A stretch of DNA of 64,000 nucleotides from JANQJA01 sp965267485 (GCA_965267485.1 OZ254080.1:3782001-3846000); one strand, 5' to 3'; shown: positions 16,641 through 25,789, counted from the stretch's first letter. Notes: generated by a model from the sequence alone, not told the origin. Program-made: numbers and translations.

Positions 16641-17935
16641 GGGGCAGGCTCCTCGCGACCGAACAGGGCAGCCAGCTTCGGTCGAACAAACGCCTGCAGG
16701 GCATCGAGCGCGATCCGGTCGACGAGTTCGTTGATGAAGCCAAAGCTCAACATCACCTCGGCATCCTCTCGCCGAATACCCCGGCTGAGGAAGTAGAACA
16801 GGGAGTCGGACTCCAGCTGCGCGACCGTCGCCCCGTGCGCGCACTGCACGTCGTCCGCATAGATCTCGAGTTCAGGTTTGGTATCGACCTCGGCGTTCGG
16901 ACTCGTCAGCAGATTCTTGTTGCTGAGTTGTGCATTCGTCTTCTGGGCATCGGGATGGATATGAATCCGGCCGTTGAAGACGGCCTTTGCCTTGTCGCCA
17001 ACAATGCCCCGGAAGGTCTCGGTGGTCGTGCAATGCGGCACCGCATGCTCGATTGTCGTGTGATAGTCGACAAGTTCACTGCCACGAGGCAGGTAGATAC
17101 CGTTCATTTCGCAGTGCGCACCCTCACCCGCGTGATGCACGACTGCATCAATACGCTTGAGCGTACTGCCGGTCGCCAGATGAAAGCTGTTCAGCACGCT
17201 GTCGCGTGAGAGCCGGGCATGCACACCGCCGATATGGAGTGCATGCGTCTCTTCGAGATGAATTCGGTAATGATTGAGCGTCGCTCCATCACCGACATCG
17301 AGTTCGGTAATGCCATTGGTGAAGGCATTCTGTTCATCATCAGTGCTGACGAAATGCTCGATCACGGTCGCCTTCGAGTGCTTGCCCGCCGCCACGAACA
17401 GGCGCTGCGACACGCTGAACGGCTTGGTGTCAGGACGCGTCAGCCAGACAATATGCACCGGTCGCTCGACGTTTGCAGATTCGGCGATCTCGACGAAAAC
17501 GCCATCGCCGAGCCACGAATCGTTCAATGCGGCAAACAGGTGTTTGTCCGGATCGACGAGGCTGCTGACGCTGTTTGCAAGCCGATTCGTATCGTCGTCA
17601 TCTGCCTCACTGAACCGTATGACAGAGAGGCCGTCCTGTTGCGGGACCGACGACAGTGCTTCGATGTACGTGCCGTTGACGAAGACAAGCCGGCAGGCGT
17701 CGAGCCCGTCAATCTCAACCAGCGATTCGAGCCCGTCCGTCGAGGGCGCAGAGGGCGAGCGCGCGTAATCAGTACGTTCGAGTGCGCCGAGGCTCGTGTA
17801 CTTCCAGTGCTCAGTCTTGCGGGTCGGGAACGCATGCGTCTTCCAGCGTGCCAGACCACCGGCTCGAATATCCTTCGCCCACACCGGTACATCGGGCGCG
17901 TCGCGACGGGCTGCCACTTCGATAAAGTCGGACAC
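16637..17935 (-). CDS. sufD: SufD, Fe-S cluster scaffold subunit
   Basis: A protein of about 432 residues with the SufB/SufD-type beta-helix. N-terminal ARWKTHAFPTRKTEHWKYTSL, central HALHIGGVHARLSRDSVLNSFHLATGS and C-terminal VQCAHGATVAQLESDSLFYFLSRGI identify it. SufD forms the SufBC2D complex and supports iron acquisition and cluster assembly. I chose GTG 17935, one base beyond the sufC stop and nine bases after a strong AGGAGG. The frame extends 19 codons upstream into sufC with no sensible start. Confidence 0.94.
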   Translation of the reverse strand: MSDFIEVAARRDAPDVPVWAKDIRAGGLARWKTHAFPTRKTEHWKYTSLGALERTDYARSPSAPSTDGLESLVEIDGLDACRLVFVNGTYIEALSSVPQQDGLSVIRFSEADDDDTNRLANSVSSLVDPDKHLFAALNDSWLGDGVFVEIAESANVERPVHIVWLTRPDTKPFSVSQRLFVAAGKHSKATVIEHFVSTDDEQNAFTNGITELDVGDGATLNHYRIHLEETHALHIGGVHARLSRDSVLNSFHLATGSTLKRIDAVVHHAGEGAHCEMNGIYLPRGSELVDYHTTIEHAVPHCTTTETFRGIVGDKAKAVFNGRIHIHPDAQKTNAQLSNKNLLTSPNAEVDTKPELEIYADDVQCAHGATVAQLESDSLFYFLSRGIRREDAEVMLSFGFINELVDRIALDALQAFVRPKLAALFGREEPAP

Positions 17936-17936
17936 C

Positions 17937-18686
17937 TCAGGCAACCTCCTGGTCCACCCAGGCGTAACCTTTTTCTTCGAGCTCCAGCGCAAGCGACTTG
18001 TCGCCAGACTTCACGATCCGCCCCTTCGACAGCACATGCACGTAGTCCGGCTCGATGTAGTTGAGCAGACGCTTGTAATGCGTGATCACGATGAAGGAAC
18101 GATCGGCGGCGCGCATCTCGTTGACGCCCTGGGCGACGACTTTCAGGGCATCGATATCGAGCCCGGAGTCGGTCTCGTCGAGGATTGCGAGCTTCGGCTC
18201 GAGCAGCATCATCTGCAGCAGTTCGTTGCGCTTTTTCTCTCCGCCGGAGAAGCCCTCGTTGACGCCGCGCTTCAGGAAGTTTGGATCGAGGTCCGCCACC
18301 TGGCAGAGTTCGCGCGCCCGCTTCATGAACGATACCGAGTCGGGCCCTTCCTCGCCGCGATACTCGGCAAGGGCGTCGACCGCTGCCTTCAGAAATTCCA
18401 TGTTGCTCACGCCAGGGATCTCGACCGGATACTGAAACGCCAGGAAGAGGCCTTCGCGGGCGCGATCTTCAGGCTCGAACGACAGGAGATCCTTGCCAAG
18501 AAACTCCACTGAGCCCCCGGTGACCTCATAGCCCTCACGACCGGCCAGCACGTGGCCAAGCGTGCTCTTGCCCGAGCCGTTCGTGCCCATAATCGCGTGA
18601 ACCTCGCCCGGATTAATCTCGAGATCGATTCCCTTCAGGATGGGTGTATCGCCTGCGTTTGCCGTCAGGCCCTTGATATTCAGCAT
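17937..18686 (-). CDS. sufC: SufC, ATPase of the SUF scaffold complex
   Basis: A 249-residue ABC-type ATPase without membrane partner. It has Walker A GTNGSGKSTLGHVLAG, signature GFSGGEKKRNELLQM, Walker B AILDETDSGLDIDAL and switch histidine VITHYKRLL. GFSGGEKKR and DSGLD are specific to SufC. It drives conformational change of SufBC2D. ATG 18686 has GAGGA eight bases upstream; the gene follows sufB by about 20 bases. Confidence 0.96.
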   Translation of the reverse strand: MLNIKGLTANAGDTPILKGIDLEINPGEVHAIMGTNGSGKSTLGHVLAGREGYEVTGGSVEFLGKDLLSFEPEDRAREGLFLAFQYPVEIPGVSNMEFLKAAVDALAEYRGEEGPDSVSFMKRARELCQVADLDPNFLKRGVNEGFSGGEKKRNELLQMMLLEPKLAILDETDSGLDIDALKVVAQGVNEMRAADRSFIVITHYKRLLNYIEPDYVHVLSKGRIVKSGDKSLALELEEKGYAWVDQEVA

Positions 18687-18706
18687 GATGTCCTCGTTTC
18701 GACGGA

Positions 18707-20143
18707 TTAGCCGACGGAGCCTTCAAGGCTCACCTCGAGCAGCTTGCCTGCTTCCACGGCGAATTCCATGGGCAGTTCCTTGAACACTTCCTTGCAGAAG
18801 CCATTGACGATCATCGATACGGCCTTCTCGGCGTCGATACCGCGCTGCTGGCAAAGAAAGAGCTGTTCATCGCTCACTTTCGAGGTGGTGGCCTCATGTT
18901 CGACCACCGCTGTCGGATTCTTGCTTTCGATGTAGGGGAACGTGTGTGCGCCGCACTTGTCGCCAATCAGCAGCGAGTCACACTGGGTATAGTTGCGTGC
19001 ACCGGTGGCGCCCGGGTTCATGCGCACCAGGCCGCGATAGGTGTTGGAGCCGTGTCCCGCCGAGATCCCCTTGGAGATGATCGTCGACCGCGTGTTCTTG
19101 CCGAGATGGACCATCTTCGTGCCGGTATCAGCCTGCTGATAGTTGTTCGAGAGCGCGACCGAATAGAACTCGCCGACACTGTTGTCACCCTTCAGGATGC
19201 AGCTCGGGTATTTCATCGTAATGGCGGAACCGGTTTCGACCTGCGTCCAGGAGATACGCGCGTTCGTATGCGCCGTACCGCGCTTCGTCACGAAGTTGTA
19301 GATGCCGCCCTTGCCCTCGGCATCACCGGGGTACCAGTTCTGGACAGTGGAATACTTGATGGTGGCGTTATCGAGCGCGACGAGTTCGACCACGGCCGCG
19401 TGAAGCTGGTTCTCGTCCCGCATCGGTGCCGTGCAGCCTTCGAGATAGCTGACGTGGCTGCCCTCATCCGCAACGATCAGCGTACGTTCGAACTGCCCGG
19501 TCTTGGCCTCATTGATCCGGAAGTACGTGGACAGTTCCATCGGGCATTTGACGCCCTTCGGAATGTAGACGAACGAGCCGTCACTGAAGACCGCACTGTT
19601 CAGCGCAGCGTAGTAATTATCCTTGCGTGGTACCACGGTACCAAGGTGCGCGCGCACGAGTTCGGGATATTCCCGCAGCGCTTCGCTGATCGAACAGAAG
19701 ATCACGCCGGCTTCCTTGAGTTTCTCGCGGAACGTCGTCGCGACTGAAACCGAGTCGAACACCGCATCCACGGCGACGCCGGCAAGCATTTCCTGCTCGT
19801 GAAGCGGAATGCCGAGCTTGTCGTAGGTCTCCTTGAGTTCCGGGTCGATCTCGTCGAGGCTCTTCGGACGGTCGGCCGCGCTCTTGGGCGCCGAGTAATA
19901 GGAGATGGCGTCGAAGTCGATATCGGGATAGCTGACGTGCGCCCACTTGGGCTCGACCATCTCACGCCACGCGCGATAGGCCTCCATACGCCATTCGGTC
20001 ATCCACTCGGGCTCGCCCTTCTTGGCCGAAATGAAGCGGACGACATCCTCGTCGAGCCCCGGCGGCAGTGTGTCGGACTCGATATTGGTGACGAATCCGG
20101 CGGCGTATTCCTTCCGGATCAGATTGTCGATTTGCTCGGACAT
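18707..20143 (-). CDS. sufB: SufB, Fe-S cluster scaffold subunit
   Basis: A protein of about 478 residues. Diagnostic segments are KYAAGFVT-like KEYAAGFVTNIESD at the N-terminus, YIPKGVKCPMELSTYFRIN, GSHVSYLEGCTAP, VQNWYPGD, ISKGISAGHGSNTYRGLVRM and the C-terminal NGFCKEVFKELPMEFAVEAGKL. SufB nucleates Fe-S clusters with SufC and SufD. ATG 20143 has GAGGT four to five bases upstream. It is the first gene of the operon; an IscR-type box lies about 55-75 bases upstream. No iscR/sufR-type regulator gene is in the window. Confidence 0.96.
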   Translation of the reverse strand: MSEQIDNLIRKEYAAGFVTNIESDTLPPGLDEDVVRFISAKKGEPEWMTEWRMEAYRAWREMVEPKWAHVSYPDIDFDAISYYSAPKSAADRPKSLDEIDPELKETYDKLGIPLHEQEMLAGVAVDAVFDSVSVATTFREKLKEAGVIFCSISEALREYPELVRAHLGTVVPRKDNYYAALNSAVFSDGSFVYIPKGVKCPMELSTYFRINEAKTGQFERTLIVADEGSHVSYLEGCTAPMRDENQLHAAVVELVALDNATIKYSTVQNWYPGDAEGKGGIYNFVTKRGTAHTNARISWTQVETGSAITMKYPSCILKGDNSVGEFYSVALSNNYQQADTGTKMVHLGKNTRSTIISKGISAGHGSNTYRGLVRMNPGATGARNYTQCDSLLIGDKCGAHTFPYIESKNPTAVVEHEATTSKVSDEQLFLCQQRGIDAEKAVSMIVNGFCKEVFKELPMEFAVEAGKLLEVSLEGSVG

Positions 20144-20195
20144 AGTACCTCGAAATGCAGCGACCGCGACTTCCTCGCGGGGCGTGCAATCTCTC

Positions 20196-20220
20196 AAACC
20201 TGACTATTTTAGTCAAGTAT
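20196..20220 (-). promoter_or_regulatory. IscR type-1-like operator and -35 region upstream of sufB
   Basis: On the minus strand the 25-base site reads ATACTTGACT, AAAAT, AGTCAGGTTT. It fits the published IscR type-1 consensus (ATASYYGACTRWWWYAGTCRRSTAT) at 24 of 25 positions by my count. TTGACT inside the site could serve as a -35 element with GAGATT 17 bases on as a weak -10, the same overlap as at the E. coli isc promoter. Apo/holo-IscR control of the suf operon is inferred. Confidence 0.7.
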
Positions 20221-20344
20221 TTAACTGACTGATTTGGTAGGTTTTACGGGAGAAAATGCCGGTCAGATCGCCCGGCGGGCAACGTGAATATCGCTCATGC
20301 TATCCTGCCTGCACCACTGGAACCACCTGCTGGAGACACCCTGA

Positions 20345-21886
20345 ATGGAAACGAACATCGGCCTCCTTGTCACCAAACGCGCGCTGCTCAATCCGGGGCG
20401 TGAAGCCTACGTGGACGCCGCGACCGGACTCCGATTGACCTATACGGCGCTGAACGAGCGAGTGAACCGGATGGCCCACGCGCTGCTGGCATCCGGCATC
20501 AAAAAGGGTGATCGCGTCGCGATCCTGCAGATGAACAGCATCGAATTCGTCGAGGCGTTTTTCGCCACCGCCAAGATTGGCGGCGTCGTGGTGCCGCTGA
20601 ACTGGCGTCTCGTGGCCGATGAGCTCGAATTCATCCTCAAGGACTCCGGCTCGAAGCTGCTGCTGTTTGGCTCCGAATTCAACGACGTGGTGACCGAGCT
20701 GAACGGCCGGGGCGACAAGACCGACATCGACACCTGGATTTACAGTGGTGATGGCGCAAGCCGCCCGGATTTCGCCCGGCAATACGATGACTGGGTCGGC
20801 GAGGCATCCGGCGAAGAACCGGCGATCGGCGCCCGTGACGACGACGAGCTCTACATCATGTACACGTCCGGCACGACCGGCCTGCCGAAGGGTGTCGTTC
20901 ATACCCACAACACGGCGATGTGGGCCTCAATCACCGGCTCCGCGACGATTTCGTTCCACGACAATGACCGCTACCTGCTCTCACTGCCCCTCTTTCACGT
21001 CGGCGCCCTTAACCCGCTGACCAATGCTGTGTACAACGGGACCACCTGCGTTGTCATGCGCGCGTTTGATCCGGTACGTACCTGGGAACTGATTCAGGAA
21101 GAAAAGATCACGACGCTGCTCGCGGTCCCGGCGATGCTCAACTTCATGCTGCAGGCACTGGAGCAGGGCAAGTACGATTACTCGACCGTGCGCTGGTGCA
21201 TGAGCGGGGCGGCGCCAGTGCCGGTCACGATGATCGAGACGTACGCGAAACTCGGCATCGATATCCTGCAGGTCTACGGCCTCACCGAAACCTGCGGCCC
21301 CGCATGCCTGATCGGCGCCGAGGATGCGATTGCCAAGGCCGGATCGACCGGCAAGGCATTCTTCCATACCGACGTGCGGGTCGTGAACGAGGCCATGGAA
21401 GACGTCTCGCCGGGCGAACCGGGCGAAGTCCTCGTTCGGGGCAAACACATCATGAAAGAGTACTGGAACCGACCCGATGCGACGGCAGAAACGCTGGTGG
21501 ACGGCTGGCTGCGCACCGGGGATGTCGCCACGATGGACGAAGAGGGCTTCGTCTACATTCAGGACCGCATCAAGGACATGATCATCTCTGGCGGTGAGAA
21601 CATCTATCCGGCCGAGATCGAAAATGTCGTGTTGTCTCACGAGGCAGTCGCGGACGTTGCCGTCATTGGCCAGCCTTCCGACAAGTGGGGCGAGTCTCCA
21701 TTCATTGTCGCCGTGAAGAAGGGCGAGGTCAGCGAGAGCGATCTGCTCGCCTGGTGCAAGGGCAAACTCGCGGCCTACAAGCTGCCCAAGGGCGCCGCCT
21801 TCGTCGACGAGATTCCCCGCAACCCGACCGGCAAGATCCTGAAGCGCGTGCTGCGCGAGCAGTTCCCCGGGCCGGCAGCCGAGTGA
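20345..21886 (+). CDS. AMP-dependent fatty-acid/aryl-CoA ligase (ANL superfamily)
   Basis: A complete 513-residue adenylate-forming enzyme with YIMYTSGTTGLPKGVVHTH, the VYGLTETCGPA motif, LRTGDVATMDEEGFVYIQDRIKDMIISGGENIYPAEIE and the C-terminal PRNPTGKILKRVL lysine motif. It should form an acyl-CoA from a carboxylate, ATP and CoA. Overall pattern resembles long-chain or cyclohexanecarboxylate-type ligases, but the substrate is unresolved. It is divergent from sufB with about 200 bases between starts. TATCCT at about 20301 is a possible -10. Its stop overlaps the next start (TGATG). Confidence 0.92.
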   Translation: METNIGLLVTKRALLNPGREAYVDAATGLRLTYTALNERVNRMAHALLASGIKKGDRVAILQMNSIEFVEAFFATAKIGGVVVPLNWRLVADELEFILKDSGSKLLLFGSEFNDVVTELNGRGDKTDIDTWIYSGDGASRPDFARQYDDWVGEASGEEPAIGARDDDELYIMYTSGTTGLPKGVVHTHNTAMWASITGSATISFHDNDRYLLSLPLFHVGALNPLTNAVYNGTTCVVMRAFDPVRTWELIQEEKITTLLAVPAMLNFMLQALEQGKYDYSTVRWCMSGAAPVPVTMIETYAKLGIDILQVYGLTETCGPACLIGAEDAIAKAGSTGKAFFHTDVRVVNEAMEDVSPGEPGEVLVRGKHIMKEYWNRPDATAETLVDGWLRTGDVATMDEEGFVYIQDRIKDMIISGGENIYPAEIENVVLSHEAVADVAVIGQPSDKWGESPFIVAVKKGEVSESDLLAWCKGKLAAYKLPKGAAFVDEIPRNPTGKILKRVLREQFPGPAAE

Positions 21887-22293
21887 TGCCTGACGCCGAA
21901 CTCGAAAAGCGCTATCGCGAAACGGACTACATCGTCGACGACGACCCGCCGCTGCGGCTCAACATCGATGAGCAGAACGACGGCGCAAGGATTCTCATGG
22001 CATCGTTCAACGTCGAAACTGCGGCGTTCATCACGGCGTGGAATCCCGGCAGCCGCGAACTCACGCTGGACGAGAACTTCGATCGCCAGGCCGACCTGCT
22101 GGAAGAGATCGAGCAACTGCGCCTCAACTATTTCGTTGGGAGAGGCGAACATCCGGAAAACGGCTGGCGCGAGGACAGTTATCTTGTGCTCGGCATCTCG
22201 CCTGAGGAAGCAGACCGGCTCGCCCGGAAGTTCGAACAAAATGCCTATGTCTGGATCCCGATGAGCGGCGTACCGGAGCTCCGCTGGGTCTAG
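21886..22293 (+). CDS. DUF3293-family protein
   Basis: A 135-residue soluble protein with the DUF3293 pattern: a YRETDYIVDDDPPLRLNIDEQN beginning, a FITAWNPGS motif, paired-helix NFDRQADLLEEIEQL and a C-terminal aromatic YVWIPMSGVPELRWV. Function of the family is unknown. It is translationally coupled to the CoA ligase by TGATG and overlaps the convergent MoaD-like gene by four bases. Confidence 0.82.
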   Translation: MPDAELEKRYRETDYIVDDDPPLRLNIDEQNDGARILMASFNVETAAFITAWNPGSRELTLDENFDRQADLLEEIEQLRLNYFVGRGEHPENGWREDSYLVLGISPEEADRLARKFEQNAYVWIPMSGVPELRWV

Positions 22294-22547
22294 CCGCCGG
22301 AGAGCGCACCCACGATCTGCACCTCACGCTCACCCACCGGTACGTCGATCGACTTCACGTCGATGCCACCCACGAAAATGCGAATGTGCTCGCGAATGCG
22401 ATCCTGCTCATCGATCATGCGAAAGCGGATGCCCGGAAAGCGCTCATCAAGATGCGCCAGCACATCCGCCAGCGTATCGCCGGCGCCGTCGACCACCGAT
22501 TCGCCAGCGGTGTAGGATCGCAGCTGGGTCGGAATCAGGACGTCCAC
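22290..22547 (-). CDS. MoaD/ThiS-family ubiquitin-like sulfur-carrier protein
   Basis: An 85-residue beta-grasp protein ending in GALSGG. The free C-terminal Gly-Gly is where MoaD and ThiS are adenylated and thiocarboxylated. The pattern PTQLRSYTAGES, LADVLAHLDERFPGI, IRIFVGGIDVKSIDVPVGEREVQIV matches MoaD-like proteins. GTG 22547 starts five bases after the propeller gene's stop, so the two are tightly coupled. No molybdopterin or thiamin genes are nearby, which points to a dedicated role with its neighbours rather than general cofactor synthesis. Confidence 0.85.
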   Translation of the reverse strand: MDVLIPTQLRSYTAGESVVDGAGDTLADVLAHLDERFPGIRFRMIDEQDRIREHIRIFVGGIDVKSIDVPVGEREVQIVGALSGG

Positions 22548-22552
22548 TCAGG

Positions 22553-23662
22553 TCACGCCTCGATCGCCTGCAGCGAATAGATCTCCGGCAGGTGACTGAC
22601 GACGTTCTGCCAGTGCTCCCCAGCATCGACGCTCGACCAGATTTCACCGCCCGTCGTGCCAATGTAGAGGCCCATCGGATCGAGCCCGTCACCCACGAAA
22701 GCCTGACGTTTCACCGTGTACCAGGCCTGTTCGGTCGGAAAACCGCAATCCTGCCGCTCCCAGCTCGCGCCGCCATCACGCGTGCGATAGGCTGCTGGCT
22801 TGCCGCCGGGGCTTGTGCGCGGCCAGACGTCGGTTCCGTCCATAGGCCAGACCCAGGCGGTGTCGACATCACGCGGATCGACCACGACCGAGAATCCGAT
22901 ATCGCCCACCTCCTCCGGCATGTTGTCGCCGATGCGCGTCCATTCAGTGCCGGGCCGGTCAATACGGTATATGCCGCAGTGGTTCTGCTGATAGATCCGC
23001 GTCGGGTCTTTGGGATGCACGGCGATCTGGTGCGCATCCTGCCCCCACTCCGGATAGGGGTCGGGGAGAAAGTCCACGCGAACGCCTTTGTTGAGGGGCG
23101 CCCAGTCCTTCCCGTAGTCCGTCGACTCGAACACGCCGCCGCTGGACGTGCAGAGATACATATGATTCCTGTCGTCAGGACAGATGCTGATCTGCGCCAT
23201 GATGTCCCCGTCGGGGGTTCCCGTCCCGGGATGCCAGGTCGGCACATCGGGGTGATCGTTCCAGCCCGAAACTGGTGCCCAGGTATCGCCCGCATCCTCG
23301 CTGCGAAAGAGCGCGATCGGCGAAGTCCCTGCCCACCACACGTCGGGTTCACTTTCATGGCCCGGCGCAAGCCAGAAGGTGTGGCTGACCGACTTCCCCT
23401 CACCTTTCTCGTTGGATTTTGGGAACGCAGGCGGACGCGAGGCTTCCTTCCATGTACGACCAAAGTCGCGGCTCGACATGATGGTCGGACCGAGGTGGCC
23501 GGCAGACATGGCCATCACAAGCGTTTGCCGGTCGCGAGGATCAAGCACCAGATGGTTGATAATGCTGCCGAGATGATGCGGCCCATCAACCTGCCAGGCT
23601 GATCGGTCTTCGCTGGAATAGATCCAGGCGCCCTTTCGCGTACCCACAAACAGATAGTGCAT
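22553..23662 (-). CDS. BNR/Asp-box beta-propeller protein (sialidase-like fold)
   Basis: A 369-residue protein with five Asp-box repeats of form S/T-x-D-x-G-x-x-W: SSRDFGRTW, RSEDAGDTW, ESTDYGKDW, RTRDGGASW and SSVDAGEHW. Each follows a strand such as LFRSEDAG or GGVFESTDYG, giving a six- or seven-bladed propeller. There is no signal peptide, so it is predicted cytoplasmic, unlike most sialidases. It has no obvious sialidase arginine triad that I can assign. ATG 23662 has a strong AGGAGG. It lies 11 bases after the methyltransferase and five before the MoaD-like gene. Confidence 0.85.
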   Translation of the reverse strand: MHYLFVGTRKGAWIYSSEDRSAWQVDGPHHLGSIINHLVLDPRDRQTLVMAMSAGHLGPTIMSSRDFGRTWKEASRPPAFPKSNEKGEGKSVSHTFWLAPGHESEPDVWWAGTSPIALFRSEDAGDTWAPVSGWNDHPDVPTWHPGTGTPDGDIMAQISICPDDRNHMYLCTSSGGVFESTDYGKDWAPLNKGVRVDFLPDPYPEWGQDAHQIAVHPKDPTRIYQQNHCGIYRIDRPGTEWTRIGDNMPEEVGDIGFSVVVDPRDVDTAWVWPMDGTDVWPRTSPGGKPAAYRTRDGGASWERQDCGFPTEQAWYTVKRQAFVGDGLDPMGLYIGTTGGEIWSSVDAGEHWQNVVSHLPEIYSLQAIEA

Positions 23663-23673
23663 TGGTGTGCCTC

Positions 23674-24762
23674 CTAGGGGCGAATTTCGTAGAACGCGTT
23701 GAACACGTCACCTTCGAACGGAATCGTGGTGAACCGGGTAAAGCCAGCTGCTGCGGACATTTCCCGCGCCTTCTGCTCGTGGAAGCCGAGCGTCCCGAGC
23801 CCTGCCCCACCCGGTACTGACAGCCCGGCAGACATGCAGACCATCACCGAGAACGAATAGGCCAGCGTCGCAATCGGGTTCTGCGCCTTGTTCTCTGCAA
23901 AGGTCGGCAGCCCCTGGATGTCGGCGCACAGCCAGGTGCCGTCAGGCTTCAATGACTTGTGAATGGCATCGATCAGCATGTCCGGGTGGGTCGAGTCGTG
24001 TACGACATCGAACGTTGTCACCAGATCGAGTGAACCATCCTCCGGCAGCGGCGCATCGACGGGGTTATGGAGCCGGACGTTCTTGAGCCGCGCCTCATCG
24101 ATATTCCGACGCGCACGATTGAGCGCATGCAGGGAGATGTCGTAGCCGATGAACTCGCTGTCCGGGAAGGCCTTCGCCATCGCAATCGTCGAGTTGGCGG
24201 CGCCGCAGCCGACGTCGGCCACGCGGGCGCCCGCGTTCAGCTTGTCGACGAGACCATCAAGCTTCGGCAGCAGGTCCGGCACCAGATGGTTCGCCTGGAA
24301 CTTGCGGCTCATTCGCTCAATGCCGCAGGCGCAGGATTCACCCTTGTCGTCATAGGATTGCCCGACGCCGGTGCGGAAGCAATCCGGCAGGTCGTCGACG
24401 GTCTCGAACATGGCGACGACAGAGTGGAACATGCCGCCGAGATAGGCCGGGTGGTCCGGCGTCGCGAGCACCGCGATGGCCTCGGGTGTCAGCGAGAAAG
24501 TGTCATCAGCCTCGTCGTACTCGACCTGCCCGATGCAGGCCTGCTGATACAGCCACTCGCGAACCCAGCGCTCAGAGAGTCGCGTCTTGTCTGCAAGCCC
24601 CTCGCTGTCCAGCGGCCCGGATTCCGCCAGCGCACGATACAGCCCGAGCTGGTCGCCGATGAGCGTCAGTGCGCAATTGAGTCCGCCTGTCACACTGCCG
24701 GACACCTTTCCCGTAAACGCCCGAAGCGCGTCCGGATTTATCTGATCTGCCGCCAATCTCAT
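23674..24762 (-). CDS. class I SAM-dependent methyltransferase with N-terminal winged-helix domain
   Basis: A 362-residue protein. Residues 25-110 form a winged-helix domain (LIGDQLGLYRALAESGPLDSEGLADKTRLSERWVREWL), as in O-methyltransferase-like and Rv2258c-like enzymes. The Rossmann core has motif I GARVADVGCGAANSTIAMAKAFP near 178, FIGYDIS with its acidic loop, and a motif-IV-like SLDLVTTFDVVHD. It should methylate a small molecule in the cytoplasm. ATG 24762 sits very close to GAGGGA; TTG 24756 would be better spaced. Second gene of the MarR-GNAT operon. Confidence 0.87.
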   Translation of the reverse strand: MRLAADQINPDALRAFTGKVSGSVTGGLNCALTLIGDQLGLYRALAESGPLDSEGLADKTRLSERWVREWLYQQACIGQVEYDEADDTFSLTPEAIAVLATPDHPAYLGGMFHSVVAMFETVDDLPDCFRTGVGQSYDDKGESCACGIERMSRKFQANHLVPDLLPKLDGLVDKLNAGARVADVGCGAANSTIAMAKAFPDSEFIGYDISLHALNRARRNIDEARLKNVRLHNPVDAPLPEDGSLDLVTTFDVVHDSTHPDMLIDAIHKSLKPDGTWLCADIQGLPTFAENKAQNPIATLAYSFSVMVCMSAGLSVPGGAGLGTLGFHEQKAREMSAAAGFTRFTTIPFEGDVFNAFYEIRP

Positions 24763-24797
24763 TCCCTCTTGAAGCCACCGGTTATTCGATCAATATA

Positions 24798-25769
24798 CTA
24801 TCGCCGTCCCGCACCCTCCACGGCACGCTCCATATAGATGTCTGCGCGCGCATAGTCCGATACGAACGGTGATGGCCTCTCCACGAAGCCGAGTTCCCGG
24901 TAGAGCTGCAGCGCGGGCGCCAGCGAACTGTTGGTTTCGAGAAAGACCAGCCGGTAGCCTTCGCGGCGCGCTCGCTCCAGCGCCGCCCGGCCGATCAGCT
25001 TGCCGATGCCGAGGCCGCGAGCGATGCGCGAAACCGTCATCTTCGCGAGTTCCACCACGCCGTCACCGTGATTGACGAGCGCACAGGTGCCCAGCACCGC
25101 ATCCGAGTTGCGGTCCTTCGCCACGAGGACGACCCCGCCCGGTTCGACGACATAGCCAATCGGGTCTTCGAGCATGCGCCTGTCGGCATCCTCCATCTCG
25201 AAATGTTCGACAATCCAGGCTTCGTTCAGGGCAGCGAAAGCCGGCACGTCAGCAGGCGACAGATCGGCGATCTCGATCGCCTGGAGTCGCGACGGGTCGT
25301 GGCTCGCCAGAAATCTTGCGTGAAATCCCTCCGAATCCAATGCCTGCTCAATCGCCGCAACGCGATCCAGAAAGTCATCGCCGCCAGCGCTGACGATCTC
25401 CTGCAAAGCCGCCCGAATATCACGCCACACACCTTCAAGCGCTGGCAGCATCTCCTTGCCAGCGCGAGTAAGTGCTAACACACGTCTGCGCTTGTCGCTG
25501 ACGTCCTTGTAGGTCGCGACCAGGCCGGCGCGGGCCATCTCTCTCGCCACCTGGTTGACGGCCGGGTGACTGACGCCCAGCCCGCGGGCGATGTCCGTCA
25601 CGCCACTTGGGCCCATGTGGCTGAGGTAGTAATAGACCGGAAACCATCGCGGCTCGAACGCGACCCCGGCGTCACGGTAGACGCGAATACCGTCCTGCAC
25701 GAGCCGGTCGACGAGCCGCTTGAACCTGCTCGCCAGTGCCAGCGCCCCCAATTCTGCCAACAGATCCAT
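24798..25769 (-). CDS. MarR-family regulator fused to a GNAT acetyltransferase
   Basis: About 323 residues. Residues 1-150 are a MarR winged helix, with MGPSGVTDIARGLGVSHPAVNQVAREMARAGLV as the helix-turn-helix and DVSDKRRRVLALT as the wing. Residues about 165-320 are a GNAT domain with the acetyl-CoA loop ARGLGIGKLIGRAALERARREG and a VFLETNSSLAPALQLYRELGF ending. Fusions of this type sense or modify a small molecule while controlling nearby genes. ATG 25769 is the start; the open frame continues upstream but crosses the operator. An 18-bp palindrome lies 20 bases upstream, so autorepression is likely. It heads a four-gene operon. Confidence 0.9.
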   Translation of the reverse strand: MDLLAELGALALASRFKRLVDRLVQDGIRVYRDAGVAFEPRWFPVYYYLSHMGPSGVTDIARGLGVSHPAVNQVAREMARAGLVATYKDVSDKRRRVLALTRAGKEMLPALEGVWRDIRAALQEIVSAGGDDFLDRVAAIEQALDSEGFHARFLASHDPSRLQAIEIADLSPADVPAFAALNEAWIVEHFEMEDADRRMLEDPIGYVVEPGGVVLVAKDRNSDAVLGTCALVNHGDGVVELAKMTVSRIARGLGIGKLIGRAALERARREGYRLVFLETNSSLAPALQLYRELGFVERPSPFVSDYARADIYMERAVEGAGRR

Positions 25770-25789
25770 CTGACTGTCACCGCGAGATT

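Noticed and set aside
15504..16796. 430-codon open frame antisense to sufS
   Set aside because: Fully contained in a clear sufS gene, no domain features, and an artefact of GC-rich third positions.
20144..20344. Possible small Rrf2-type regulator gene upstream of sufB
   Set aside because: The 201-base region holds no frame of adequate size or motif; it contains only the IscR-type site and promoters.
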